From Marasmius tenuissimus (Eukaryota > Basidiomycota > Agaricomycetes > Agaricales > Marasmiaceae), in the NCBI GenBank assembly GCA_029532415.1, contig JAQOTA010000060.1, positions 1,426,001 through 1,490,000 on the forward strand: a stretch of 64,000 bases of DNA, written 5' to 3'. Both the position numbers and the translations under genes were made by a program. Shown here piece after piece: positions 46,813 to 59,410 of this stretch (within the stretch, counting starts at the first letter, position 1; each line of letters starts with the position of its first letter). A model generated the notes under the pieces. That model had not been told where the DNA came from. It saw only the letters and a program-made list of their open reading frames with translations, and did no database searches.

Positions 46813-47233
46813 TAGTTGATGTTATTGGTTTCTTCGTTCAATCTCCTCCTCTTGCTTATATGCTTGTTGTTGGTCGTTCATTGCTTTCTTTTCTTATTGT
46901 GCACAATACCCCACCTCTCACACTGCTATAGTATGATACAGTCATTGGTTTATGAGCTACATTCGCATTCTATCACGTTATATATTTATACATCTCATCT
47001 TAGTCACTATGGACTGGTCCCTCTTTGCACTGAAATGCGCGGCAATTCTACAGCTTTCTATGAGCGAATTTTAATGTGCCTTGCTCGCCGTAGCTCGTGT
47101 TGATTTTTGAAGTTGAGACTGAGTGTATGCGGTCATACAAACAAGGGGTAAACAACGCGTCATAATCTAGCACGCCTTTTAAGAGCGCGTCGAGACTGTC
47201 CCTCCGAGTCCTTACTTCCTCATCCCCACCATC

Positions 47234-50200
47234 ATGGCGTCCGAAGCCGTCAAGAAAGTCCAGGATAAACTCTTCGGAAAATCCACGAAAAATCAGACTA
47301 TCGAAGGCCTCCCTAACCAAGATCGTAGCGAACCTCCTCTGAAGATCGATATCCCCAAACCTGCTCCTACTCCTACTTTCCCCAAAGCCCAAAAGCCTGA
47401 TCCTCCATCAGAAGCCGAACCACAAGGCGCACCGGCTCAGGATCTACCTCCTTACCGCGAACGCCTCGCGGCGAAGCTCGGTCCTGAGTACAAGGGTGCT
47501 GAGAGATATCGTCTCCAGCAGGATGAGAAGAGAGAAAGGCACTGGAAACGATGGGGCCCATATCTCAGTGATCGCCAATGGGTACGTGCTTTTTAGACTT
47601 TTTGCGTTTGATTTCTGAGCTGGTGGCTTCTAGGCGACTGTGCGTGAGGACTACTCTGGAAATGGTGATGCCTGGAGTCACTTTCCTCACGAACACGCTC
47701 GTTCTCGCGCGTATAGGTGGGGAGAGGATGGTCTCATCGGTATCTCCGATAACCATCAGCGTCTCTGCTTCTCTCTCGGCCTTTGGAATGGTGAGGATCC
47801 CATTCTGAAGGAACGTCTTTTTGGTGTCACTGGTCATCAAGGAAATCACGGAGAGGACGTTAAGGAGCTCTACTATTACCTGGACTCTACGCCGACCCAC
47901 TCGTACATGAAAGCGTTGTACAAATATCCCCAGCGTCGCTATCCGTACGAGCAACTCGTTTCGGAAAATCAGAATCGCGGCCGCGATGTCAGCGAATTCG
48001 AAATTCTCGATACCGATGCCTTCGATGATGACCGATATTGGGACGTCTTCGTAGAGGTATTTTCTCTGCCTATGCACGTATGGAACTTTCGTCCTGATTG
48101 TGCCCCTGTTCCCTACAGTACGCGAAGGACGAAGATGATCCTGACAACCTCTATATCCGTATCACAAGCTACAATCGAGGTCCAGATCCGGCGACACTCC
48201 ATGTCGTTCCCCAGCTTTGGTTCCCCAACACCTGGTCATGGCCTCTGGAGAAGCCCCAGATGCCTTCCTTGTCTGCTCACGAACGTCACGGCGTCAGCTA
48301 TGTTTCGGTGAAGCACCCCTTGCTCGGTCGAACTCATCTCTATTGCCTTCCTTCACCTCCTCCTGTCAGCCCCTCCGGCGAGTTCGCAGCTGAGTCCGAA
48401 GAGGATACAGTCGAGCCTGAACTCCTCTTTACGGAGAACAACACGAACTTTAGTCGGTTGTACGGTGGCACGAACGGCACTCCTTACGTCAAGGACGCCT
48501 TCCATGACCATATCATTCACTCCCATCGCCCCCCTGCTAGTGACTCGCAGGAGGATATGTTCACCCATAAAATCAGGTCTCGAACGTACTCTTCTTTTGG
48601 TACTGACGCATCCGACGAACCGGAGGAAGGGCCCTGCACGCCCTTCCCTATGGGTCCATCCTATGTTAACCCAGATAAAGTGGGAACCAAGTCTGCGGCC
48701 CACTACGTTTTCCGCGACGTTCCTGGACAAGGTGGCTGCGCTGTTGTTCGACTCAAGCTCACACCGTCGTCGATCAAGAAAGACCCCAGCATTGAGGATG
48801 AGGGTGTCTTCGATGATGCCATTGAGGCCCGTAGGCAAGAGGCTGACGAGTTCTACAACTCGCTGGTCCTCGGTCCGATGAGCGACGACTACAAGCAGAT
48901 CATGAGGCAGGCACTGGGTGGAATGCTTTGGACCAAACAGTACTATCAGTTTATCCAACAAGAATGGTTGACTGGTGATCCTGCCCAGCCACCACCGCCT
49001 CCAGAACGCAAGTACGTTAGAAATAGGGTCAGTGTCTGCCGCGTTTCTCGTGAAGGTTTGACTGACCGTTGTCACAGGACTGGCGCCACCTGCACATAGC
49101 CGATATTCTCTCGATGCCTGACAAGTAAGTCTTGTAATTCGGACACTAATTCACCGCGCTGATCGATCCGTTCAGATGGGAGTATCCCTTCTTTGCGGCT
49201 TGGGATACTGCCTTCCATTGTATTCCGCTGGCCGTTGTCGATCCCGCGTTCGCCAAGAAGCAACTCGATCTGTTGACAAGGGAATGGTACATGAAACCTG
49301 ATGGCCAGCTTCCTGCCTACGAATGGAACTTCAGCGACGTTAACCCTCCCGTTCATGCATGGTGCGTTATCAGTTCACACTTCGGTTCTGTGCGCGTGCT
49401 GATGGTCATTCAAGGGCCACATTCCGAATCTTTAAGATTGAGCGTAAACTTTTCGGCAATGAAGACCTTGGGTTCCTCGAGCGCGTCTTCCAAAAGCTGC
49501 TTCTCAACTTCACCTGGTGGGTCAACCGTAAGGACCAGGATGGGAGCAACGTCTTCGAGGGAGGCTTCTTGGGTCTGGACAACATCGGTGTCTTCAACCG
49601 CTCCGAGCCACTGCCCACGGGCGGCACTCTCCGACAGGCCGATGGAACTGCTTGGATGGCGTTCTATTGTTTGAACATGCAAGTCGTCTTTCAGTGTTAA
49701 TGGGCCTTCATTGTTGACATTATATGCACACAGGCTCAGCATTGCTCTTGAGCTTGCCAAGCACAACCATGTTTACGAGGACATCGCATCGAAGTTCTTC
49801 GAGGTATGGCCTCACCCGCCTTATGCATGCGCGGACATTGACTCAGATGAACTGTAGCACTTCTTGTTCATTGCGGATGCCATGACCTACAAAGAAGGAG
49901 AAGGTGAGGCGAGCTTGTGGAATGAGGAGGATGGCATGTACTACGATGTCATCCAATTCGGACCAGGGCACTCCATGCAGCTCCCTGTCCGTAGTCTCGT
50001 TGGATTGATCCCTCTGTATGCTACCCTGGTTCTGGAACCGACTGTCCTCAGTCGCTTCCCCGGATTCAAGAAGCGAATGGAGTGGTTCATTGAAAACCGT
50101 CCGGAACTATCGTCGAGGAACATGGCGAACATGAAGTCGAGAGGCAAGGAGCAGCGCACCCTACTTGCGTTGGCGAGCAAGGAGAGGCTGGTCAAGATCC

Positions 50201-51159
50201 TGGAGAAGATGCTCGACGAGGATGAATTCTTCAGCGAGCATGGCATTCGATCGTGAGGATTCTCGTGTTTTCTGTTCGCTTGCTGGCTGAATAGAACGCC
50301 CAGGTTGTCAAAGCTCCACAAGGATCGTCCATGGGGTATGGACGTGCATGGCCAGCGTTACGAAGTCGCCTACTGGCCGGGTGACTCGCTCTCTGGAATG
50401 TTTGGTGGGAACTCCAACTGGAGAGGACCTATCTGTAAGTTATTGTCAGGCTATTGGCGTCCCTTGTTACTGACGGGGCACACAGGGCTCGCGGTTAACT
50501 TCTTGCTGATCGAAAGTCTTCAGCGCTTTTACCAGTACTATGGCGACGACCTTCAAGTCGAATGTCCTACTGGAAGCGGGACTACATGAACTTGGTTCAA
50601 GTCGCCGAAGAGATTCAGCATCGGATCATCCATATATTTGGACGTGATGAGAATGGACGTCGCGCCACGAACGGTGGAAATGCAAAGTTGGACCACGACC
50701 CTCATTTCCGTGATTACGTGTGGTTCTATGAGGTTCGCTTAGCTTGATAATTCATGCCTTGCTGCGCTCATTGTACTGCGCAGTTTTTCCATGCCGACGA
50801 TGGTCGTGGCCTTGGGGCTTCGCACCAAACTGGCTGGTCCGGCCTTGTCTCTTACCACATTCTGCAGAGCGGTAATACTTGCCGACTGCCCAAGACACCT
50901 CGAAGTGAGTCAACGGTCGGCGTTTTCCCTGTCCTTCATTTCTGACGACCTTCGTGTAGCTCCTCGCAGTCTTGCCAAGCACTACTTTGATGTAAGTTAT
51001 CCTACTCCTTGCCTGCTGGATGTATTTCCTGATCGTCCCATGCAGGAAACCATTGATTCGCATTCTGAATTTGGAGACGGCGCCAAAACGCCGTATAGCA
51101 CAATGAGTGGTTGGGATCGACCAAGCACTTTGGGTGACATTTCCCCGGATGCTTTGTAA
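47234..51159 (+). CDS. YMR196W-like protein with GH63-type (alpha/alpha)6 domain
   Basis: It starts [20 protein letters not shown]. An early block [48 protein letters not shown] is the N-terminal hallmark of the family (split by an intron near 47580). Further blocks are [162 protein letters not shown] and [10 protein letters not shown]. This is the mannosyl-oligosaccharide-glucosidase-like (GH63/MGH1-like) fold. The acidic residues in DTAFH and the EWN block probably form the active site. No signal peptide, so it may be cytosolic; yeast YMR196W has no assigned substrate. About a dozen introns. Confidence 0.88.
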
Positions 51160-51460
51160 CGACTTTGTAAGTTGTATAGATACTGTAGATTTCTTTCCAT
51201 TAGATACTAGACACGACTCTGGATTTGGGACATTGCAAGAAGATTCTGTTGTAGCTTTCGTGTACATTAGAACGAATTCCAAGCTGTTTTTTCTGCAAAC
51301 TGGGGATAAGGACCGGCCGATTCGGACCGCTTGACAAGCCGGTCCCTCCGAAACCGGATGTCCTTGTTGTCCCCATCAATGATGCACATGGCGCTTATTT
51401 GCCGCTACCTCCCCTAGCTTTCCCTTCTCCTACGCTCACCTTCACCTCCTTGCTGGCTAA

Positions 51461-54400
51461 ATGTCTGATGACGCGACTAATGCAAGGTTTACCAACAACA
51501 GCTCCTCAACTAAGAGCTTTCTCACTGCCCTCGTCGCCAACGCGAGTCTACTGGCTATCGAACTCTCTGCTTTCGTGATCCTAAAGAGAAGATTGGGGAG
51601 GTTTTATGCGTACGTCTGGCTTTCTGCATTGATTGTCATCTCTGACTATTATTTGTCTTTAGACCCAGGACATACCTGCCACCGCCAGAGTACGATTCTG
51701 AACACACTGCGCTATAGCAGATTCTAAAGTCAATTACCTCCAATAGTAAACGGGCAAAGGGATTACCAGATGGATGGTGGAGATGGTTGCCGGTGACGCT
51801 GAAAGCGCCTGCGCAGGATATCGTGCGTTACCTGCCTCTGGAACTGTGGACCAAACTCACTCGCCCGGAACTCTACAGATACACAAGAATGGGCTTGATG
51901 CGTGAGTGGCTTCAGTCCCATAACAGTGGCACTGGCCGACCATCTCTATGTCCTCAGATACATGTTCCTGCGATTTATCAAGATGCTCTGCACCATCTTC
52001 CTGGTCTATTCGTTCGCCAGCATAGCTATCATTGTTCCAGTTGATGTTGTTGGAATAGTTTCCGACAGATCCGACATCGAAAGAATATCATGGAGCAAGT
52101 GCGTTGCCCCTACAACTCGAATGGAGCTCTCCCCTCACTAACTTCTTTGCAGTATCACAAACCCACTCATGCAAGATCGATTCTCGGCACATGTTGTCGT
52201 CGTATACCTAATGACATGTGGGTTTTACCCCGTCCATATGCCCGTCTGCGCACTTACCCGTTCTCAAACCACAGTTTTTATTTTCTGGAGGATCGGCCGC
52301 GAGCTGTCGCATTTTATCCGCATGCGTCATGAATTCCTCATCAGCCCATCCCATTCACGTCTAGCTCAGGCTCGAACTGTTCTCATCACGTCCGTACCCG
52401 AAGAACTCGCCAATGAACATGACCTACGTCAATTTGCCTCTTTCGTTCCCGGTGGCATTGATAAAGTGTGGATATACCGGGACACGCGGTCTCTCAACAA
52501 ACTATTCGAGGATCGACAATGGTTTTGTGATACACTGGAGTCTGCAGAGGTCTCGGTTCTGAAGAAAGCTACCATGGCCTGGCGTACGAAGGTCAAGGCG
52601 CACAAGAAGATGGTCAAACGGCAGAAGAAGGGGAAGGGGGATGATGTGGAGAAAAGGATAAGCAGGATGCCATCCGGGGAAGAGTTGGAGATCGGAGAAC
52701 CGTCCAGAGAGCTTTTGGACGAATTAGTGCCACCTGACGAAAGGCCCAAACGTCGGATGGGGTTTTGGGGGCTGTTCGGACGAAAGGTGGACCTTATCGA
52801 ATGGTGTAGTGTGCGTTGTTTTTGGACTGTCGTACACTCACAGCATGCTGACGTACTGAGCAGGACGAAATCGCGAGACTGAACCAAGAGATCGAGGAGC
52901 TGCGCTCGAAGCACGCGGAAGGCAAATTTTTGGGCTCCGTATTCATTCGTTGCAACCTCCAAATGGGTGCACACGTACTCGCACAGTGCGTTGGATACCA
53001 CGAACCGTTGAGGATGTATGACAAGTGGATGGAAGTCAATCCGAAGGATATCGTATGGCACAATCTTGATGATGGGGCATTGGAAATGCGTGGTCGATAC
53101 GTAGTCAGTTGGGCGGCGACGATCGGGCTGCTTATTGTGTGGTTCTTCCCCGTGGCAGCGATTGGTACGCTGAGTAACTTGGACGATTTGTGTCGGAAAG
53201 TCAAGTACGCTTCCATCGTTCTTCTTCTGTCGCAGATCTGGTTGACTGACTTGGTTTGTCTTGTAGATGGCTTCAGTGGGCTTGTGATGGTATGGCTGTT
53301 GACGTTGAACCTTGCGTCTGACACTCATATGTTCTTTCGCTTTGTAGCACCCAACCCAGTCCCGGGTATCATTCAAGGTATCCTTCCGCCATTACTTTTG
53401 GCCTTGTTGTTTGTTATTCTGCCATTCATCCTTCGTTGTAAGTCTCCTTCCTTCAATTATCTTGCCGTTGGTCTAACTTTCTTGACATCCAGTCCTGGCA
53501 TGGTATGAGTGTATACCCCGATACTCCTTGATATCTATCAGCGTGTATCACCGGTTCTTCTTGTTCTTACTCCTGTGAGACTCTGTCTTCTCACATCCTC
53601 GCCCATCACTGACTAGTGCCATGCGATGCCACAGGCATGGTTTCTTGATTGTCACGATCTCTTCCGGATTAACGAAGGCTATCGAGGGTGTAAGTCTACC
53701 GCTCCTCCTCCTACCTCACAACTCAGTAATCAATGACGATAGATTCTCAACAACCCAACACAAACCATCCAACTCCTCGCCCGCGAGCTACCTGGGGCTT
53801 CAATATTTTTTTTGACTTACATGGGTGCGCGTTTTCTGTCCAGCCGTCCGACAGTGGCTCATGAATTGTATTCCTGCTGCAGTTTCCCAAGGTCTTGCAG
53901 GCGCCGGCATAGCTCTCTCCCAGCTCATACCTATACTTCTTCATTTCATTAGGAAGATATTCCTCGGGCGGACGCCTAGACAGGCGTATAATGTTACCTT
54001 TTTGATGCCTTCGGTACGTACACATCCCTTTTCAGCTGGTTGGAGTCATGGACATGCTGACGCGGCTCGTTTTCCCCAGGCTGATATCGATATCACCTTA
54101 CCGCGTCTTTCGCTTTTGGCGACAATCGGACTTGCATACAGTGTGTTGAATCCGCTGATCAATCCATTAGCGTTCATCTGTAAGTTACTGTGTGCTTTGC
54201 GTCGAATCGCCACTGAAATTCCCTGTCGCCCGTTCTTTTTGTAGCCTACGGAACGTTTTTCATCGCGTACAAACTTCGTAAGCCCTCCACTTTTCCGCTC
54301 ATCTTCAACCTTCCGCTTGACATTTCGCGCTCCAGTGTTCGGCCAAGTGTTCGATCAGCCCGACGACCGAGAAACTGGTGGCTTGTATTTCCCGATGGCT

Positions 54401-55651
54401 ATCTCTAATCTGTGTACGCTTCACCCGCCGACCCCTTTCTCCGCCCGCATTGATTTTGCTTGCAACACGCAGTCGTCGGCCTATACATTCAACAAGTCTG
54501 CTTGGCGGCTCTCTTTTTCTTGAAGGCTGGCAACGAAGACGTTCGAACGGCCGCATTGGGACAAGCCATTTCGATGGTTGTATTATTCGCCATCACCTTG
54601 TTCGTGCAAACGTATTTCCAGAGGAGTTTCAATCGTATGTGATCCATCCGTCCAAAGGATTGTGTTGGATATTGTACCATTATACTAACATTGGACTTTT
54701 CCCTGCGCTCCGCTAGCGATTACCACGTTCCTTCCGATGTCGCTGGCGACGAAGAAGATGGCGAAGAGATACGAGAACAGTAGAAAGAAACTCAAACTTG
54801 GGGCCCCCATCGCTCCAGGAGGGGAAGAAGAGGAGATGGATTTGTTCAGTAAGGAACGTGAGTACTGCATTCTTGTTATTCCCCGCTTATGCTCATGCCT
54901 CTAACTAATTATCTCCTACTGGGAATATTTGTTACTAGAAATCAAAACTCTTCGTAGACGGATCAAGAAATTCCCCAAGAAACTCGACACGGCTGTGGAC
55001 AACTTGAAAGCCAAAGTCATAGCTACGACCGCTACTTTGTCGCCACTCACTCCCAGCCCACGCAAGTCGGGTGAGGACATTGAGTTGCAGAGGCTTCGGA
55101 AGTCTACGGATGTGAACGAGGATAAGGATCGACGTGCTAGTGAGTCGGCAACACACGAGACGACTACTACAGCGGATAGCGGGTTTTCTAATGGGAAGCG
55201 GGTGGAGGAAGCGGACCACTTTCAACCCTTTGGAGGACCGGCGGATCTTTACAGGATAGATTCGAACGTGTCGAGGGTATCGAAAGCTTCGAAGACCTCC
55301 AAGACTTCGAAAGCGTCCAAGCCCAAGTCACTCAAGAGTAGGAAGTCGAAGGAGGAGTTGCCTACGTTTGATGCTCCGGCTCCTGCTGGGATTGACTTGT
55401 CGGATGAGGATGAAGAGGAGGATGAGGAGATGCAAGATGACCATGCGTTCGATCATCCATCCACGTATGAAGAGCAGAGGTGGATATGGGTGCCTAAGGA
55501 CACGCTCGGGCTGAGCGAGATTCTGGTGAAAGAACTACACGATAAGGGGATTGAAGCGAGTGATTCTGGGGCGACGATGGACGCAAAAGGTGTTGTGGAA
55601 GTATCAAGGAATCCTCCGGATAAGACTTGGACGGGTGGACATGATCGATAG
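51461..55651 (+). CDS. CSC1/OSCA-type calcium-permeable stress-gated cation channel (RSN1-like)
   Basis: Residues MSDDATNARFTNNSSSTKSF lead to a first span (SFLTALVANASLLAIELSAF) and APRTYLPPPEYDSE. Family blocks are KGLPDGWWRWLPVTLKAPAQ with DIVRYNGLDAYMFLRFIKML, IVPVDVVGI, FFIFWRIGRELSHF, RTVLITSVPEELANEHDL, the cytosolic RRM-like domain, and a long set of spans from about 53100 to 54720 including GFSGLVMVWLL, IPAAVSQGLAGAGIA and SPLLSL-type helices. Many short introns interrupt the span region. The C-terminus is cytosolic: Lys/Ser repeats (SKASKTSKTSKASKPKSLKS, 55266-55350), an acidic run and a final WVPKDTLGLSE segment. It acts in the plasma or ER membrane as a mechanosensitive channel or lipid scramblase. 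The first two coding joins are the least certain. Confidence 0.87.
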
Positions 55652-56349
55652 GTGTGCGGTATCTAAGTTGGTGCTAATCTCAGTCTGTATATTACTTGCC
55701 AGTGTTACATTACTAGCCTTACTAGTCCCAGAGCCTCTCACTGTAAACTAAAGATTCCGATGAGGTTCGGCTAAGCCCTGGGATGATTGACGAAGCGCGA
55801 AGTACTCTGAAATCCTGATCTTCCAACATGGTCTTCGATATTTGTCGATCTTTGAAGGGTGTAATGTTTCTGTTTTGAGCCCTTGGAGTCGCACCCACAT
55901 GAGGTCTACGGTGGCTCATGTTGTCGACCGTGCGAATGTATGCTATAAAGGACCCCCGGCCGATCACGGACCGTTTCAAAAGCCACACTCATTCAGCGAT
56001 CAACAAGTCGGCTTCTCTGGACTTATCATGACCATAATTCTCCCCAATTACTCGCATATACCTCGCATGTGTTGCACATGCACTCAGACTTTGATCTATA
56101 ATTGTTGCCTCATTCACGCCCGGTATTTATAATTAGGCTACTCCTCACCTGGCGACACGCGTTTCTTTGGCACCCAGGGACTCCCAGGGAGGGCCTCCGA
56201 ACTAGCGAATGACCACGCTGCTCCAGTCTCTACGTACCCTTGCGGCCCATGGCTCTTCCGGTCCAAGGAAACTCCAGAGTTAACGCGTCGAGCTTGTATA
56301 AAGCTACGTGTGAGGATGCTGGATACAGTAACTCGATAGCCCCCTCGAC
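55652..56349. other. Intergenic region upstream of the polygalacturonase gene
   Basis: 700 bp with the channel gene's 3' UTR and the polygalacturonase promoter. The TATAAAG near 56296 is the only motif seen; no gene. Confidence 0.45.
56296..56302 (+). promoter_or_regulatory. TATA box of the polygalacturonase gene
   Basis: TATAAAG, about 54 bp before the ATG at 56350. Confidence 0.5.
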
Positions 56350-58548
56350 ATGAACTCCCTCATTGCGATCGCTTATTTGACTGGATTGTCGTACGCTGCC
56401 ACGACGGCTTGCACTGGCACAATATCCTCACTGGGCGGTAAGATCGAGCTTCGAGTTCATCGGACTTCGGATGCTCACGAATACCATGCCAGATGTTGCC
56501 AACGCAGTAAAATGCACAACTGTCAACATCAACAGCTTTACTGTGCCAGCCGGCCAGGCGCTGACCCTCGACTTGCTTCAGGGAACGACTGTTAACATGC
56601 GTGAGTGACTTTGATGTTGTTCTAACCATACACATCCGGATATACTCACCATTCGTCAGAGGGAGACGTCACGTTTGGTGTCGCAAACTGGGAGGGGCCA
56701 CTTTTCACGGTCAGGTGAATGTTGATTCCCTTATGAGAGTATAGGGGCTTTGAAGACTCATACTCATGCTTCTCCGACAACTAGTGGAAAAGATATCACC
56801 TGTACGTTCTTCTTACGAGTAACGGGATCGGATTTCCATCAACTAATTTTGTCCCCAACGCTACCCGTCAATCTGCGGTCCAGTCAACGGGAACGGACAC
56901 AAGTTCGATGGCAACGGTCCCTCCTACTGGGATGGCCTCGGAGGGAATGGCGGAGTAGTCAAACCAGCACCGATGATGAAGTACGATTATTTTTGCGACC
57001 TCCTTGGATGTTCTTACTGAATGTTGAGCGTAGGATCAAAATTTCGGGTACTTACACGGTACAGTAGCCACACTTGGCCAACGTCAGCGCAACATACCGA
57101 AACTAATGGGATATTCATAGGGTGTCACCGTCGTCAATTCTCCCGCTCGTACATATTCCGTCTCGAATCCTGCTCCACTCACGATGACTGGCTTGACCAT
57201 TGATAATTGTGCGTCGTTCAAACCTCGGATAGACATGGAGATATATCACTGATTATTGAATGGCCACTCCCGTAGCACTCGGCGACAAACCCAACAGCAA
57301 CAGTAATGGCATAGCTGCTGGTAAGGAGCGGCATTGCCGTGTTACTCAACTGCCCAGACCATGCCTGATATTGACATTCGTTCCAACAGGGCACAATACA
57401 GACGGCTTTGATTGTAGCACGACAAACCTTGTCATATCCAACAGGTGGGGTTTCGATATCACTTTAACGGGCCCTTTACATGAATGGCTCACCGAGTTCG
57501 TTTCTTAGTAACATTCATAACCAGGTAAGAAACGGAATCCCCTCTCCAACCCTAAGGCCAACACTTAAAACTAACTACCTGCCGTAGGATGACTGCCTTG
57601 CAATTAACAAAGGATCAAACATCACCTTTACTGGAAACACTTGTACCGGCGGACACGGTATCTCTGTCGTAAGCTGTTCCTTGCCTCAGAGACTCCCTTA
57701 TGCTTCATGTTGCCTTTGTAGGGCTCTATCTCTACCGATGCGACCGTCGACAACATCCAAATTACCAACAACAAAATCATCGATAAGTAAGTCACTCCAT
57801 AGTTACGTGCCTTTCTGTCATGAATTCTCACAACGAATTGCCAATTGTAAAGCGATCAGGCCCTCCGTATCAAGACCAAAAGTGACGCAACGGGAGCCTC
57901 GGTCACTGGTGTTACTTATACCGGCAACACAGCGACGGGATGCAAGAGATTTGGGGTCATCATCGATCAGGTGAGTCTGTGTCACCCTCGAGTCAGAATC
58001 TATTCGTGGCCTCAACCATTCCGTTCTAGAGCTACCCCTCTACTCTTGGCACACCAGGAAACGGCGTGAAAATCTCTGTGAGTACGGGGACCCTGTTCTC
58101 CTGTTGAAATCCTTAAATCCTCCCTGGCGATCGCGTCAACCTACCGTGTTCTGCACGAGAACGCACGGTAGCAGGTAGACCCTCTCGGGGAGTTACCGCG
58201 AATTTATACATACGCGTTCCCGACATCCTATTTCGTCCTTTATCATCATCCTCGTACTCCTGCTCATCTCGCCTTTCTCGGATCTTAGGGGATTAACTTC
58301 TCGGGAGCAACCTCCAACATCGCCGTAGCCAGCGATGCTCAACGCGTTGCAGTCAACTGTGGTTCTGGAAGCTGCACAGGTTCGTCCCTTCAAAAATCTA
58401 CACTTACCCTGTCGGGTTCTTGATCGAATGTGTTGCATTGACCGACAATCATTGCATAGGTACTTGGAACTGGTCTTCCCTGAAAGTTTCTGGTGGAAAG
58501 GCTGGGCCAATCACCGGTTTCAACGGCATAACCGGGTTCAGTCAGTGA
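56350..58548 (+). CDS. Secreted endopolygalacturonase, GH28
   Basis: The signal peptide ([20 protein letters not shown]) is followed by an N-terminal [22 protein letters not shown] (over an intron) and the parallel beta-helix. All four GH28 signatures are present: HNTDGFD (NTD), DDCLAINKG (DD), GGHGISV (GHG) and ALRIKTK (RIK). The C-terminus is [16 protein letters not shown], giving the expected disulphides, and [10 protein letters not shown]. It hydrolyses alpha-1,4-galacturonan (pectin) outside the cell. The gene has about ten introns; most are 50-65 bp but one is 211 bp (58078-58288) and carries a hairpin. No frame break. Product length about 365 residues, normal for fungal endo-enzymes. 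Confidence 0.9.
58141..58171 (+). repeat. Hairpin inside the long polygalacturonase intron
   Basis: CTACCGTG (58141-58148) pairs with CACGGTAG (58164-58171). The stem continues TTCT/AGAA after a 2-base bulge, around a 5-base loop. It lies in an intron about four times longer than its neighbours. Confidence 0.5.
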
Positions 58549-59410
58549 TATGGCTGAGTTTGTGTAGCAGTCAGACATGAAGACCCCAGAGTAAATATAT
58601 ACCAGCACGGGGGTTCGTACTATTTATTAGCTTGAAATGATCAAGTTTTCTTTCGGAAATGGGCCCGGTGACGCGATGTCTTCCAAAGCCTCGCCTGCAA
58701 CCACAATTAGATTTCACTCAAATATTATCGCTCTTCTTTCATCAGGATTTCAGTGCCTTAGCATTGCGTCTATGGTGATACATGAAATAAAAAAGGGAAT
58801 CCGCAGACAGACAGACAAGCCTTGCCCAGGGCCTGTCACAACAAGATCCGTAAAGAGGAGAAAGAGGAGAGGGAAAGAAAACGGTATGTGAGAGGAACAG
58901 TGCTGGAAACGAGAAAGTAAGAGGAAAACAAATAATAGCACTTAGATAGCAGAGATATAATACGCGAAAGAGTATTAGATCCCCCTTCATGCGAATAAGA
59001 ACGGTAGCGCGGCGGAAGGCTGATGTACTTGTGATACTAGAAGGGGAACTGTACGGGTAGGAGTCAAAATGAGATGGAAGAAAGGAGTGTACGGGTGGCA
59101 TGAAAACGGAAACGGAGATAAAAAGGAACGTGGGAGGGTATGCGAATGTGGCCGAATGTGCGTGAAGGAGAAACGAGCGAAACGAATGTGTGGATGCATC
59201 ACAGGTCCATCGACCGTGGAATAGAAGATTTGAATTTTGTGACGTGGGTAGGTAGAGACTGAGGAGGCGCCGAAGGGTAGGAAGGGGTGGGTGATTGTGT
59301 GGGTGCATGAGTAAGATAATTATATGCAGGGAATGAGACCAGTGGTGAAACCGAAAACAACGCATGAGACCGAAACATTGGGAAGAGGTAAGAAAAGTTG
59401 GAAAGAGTCG
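58549..59410. other. Convergent 3' region, strand-asymmetric purine tract
   Basis: Between the convergent 3' ends of polygalacturonase and CDC24. From about 58780 to 59300 the plus strand is strongly purine-rich (runs such as GAGGAGAAAGAGGAGAGGGA), so a CDC24 transcript here would be pyrimidine-rich. A 207-codon minus frame (58742-59365) arises from the low stop density of that composition and is not called. Confidence 0.5.

Noticed and set aside
52429..53376. 315-codon minus frame across the channel gene
   Set aside because: Antisense to CSC1-like exons; no family features, and the plus frame has clear conserved blocks.
58742..59365. 207-codon minus frame
   Set aside because: Comes from a pyrimidine-rich tract with few stops. 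Sequence is low complexity (Ser/Pro/Leu/Phe), with no conserved block.
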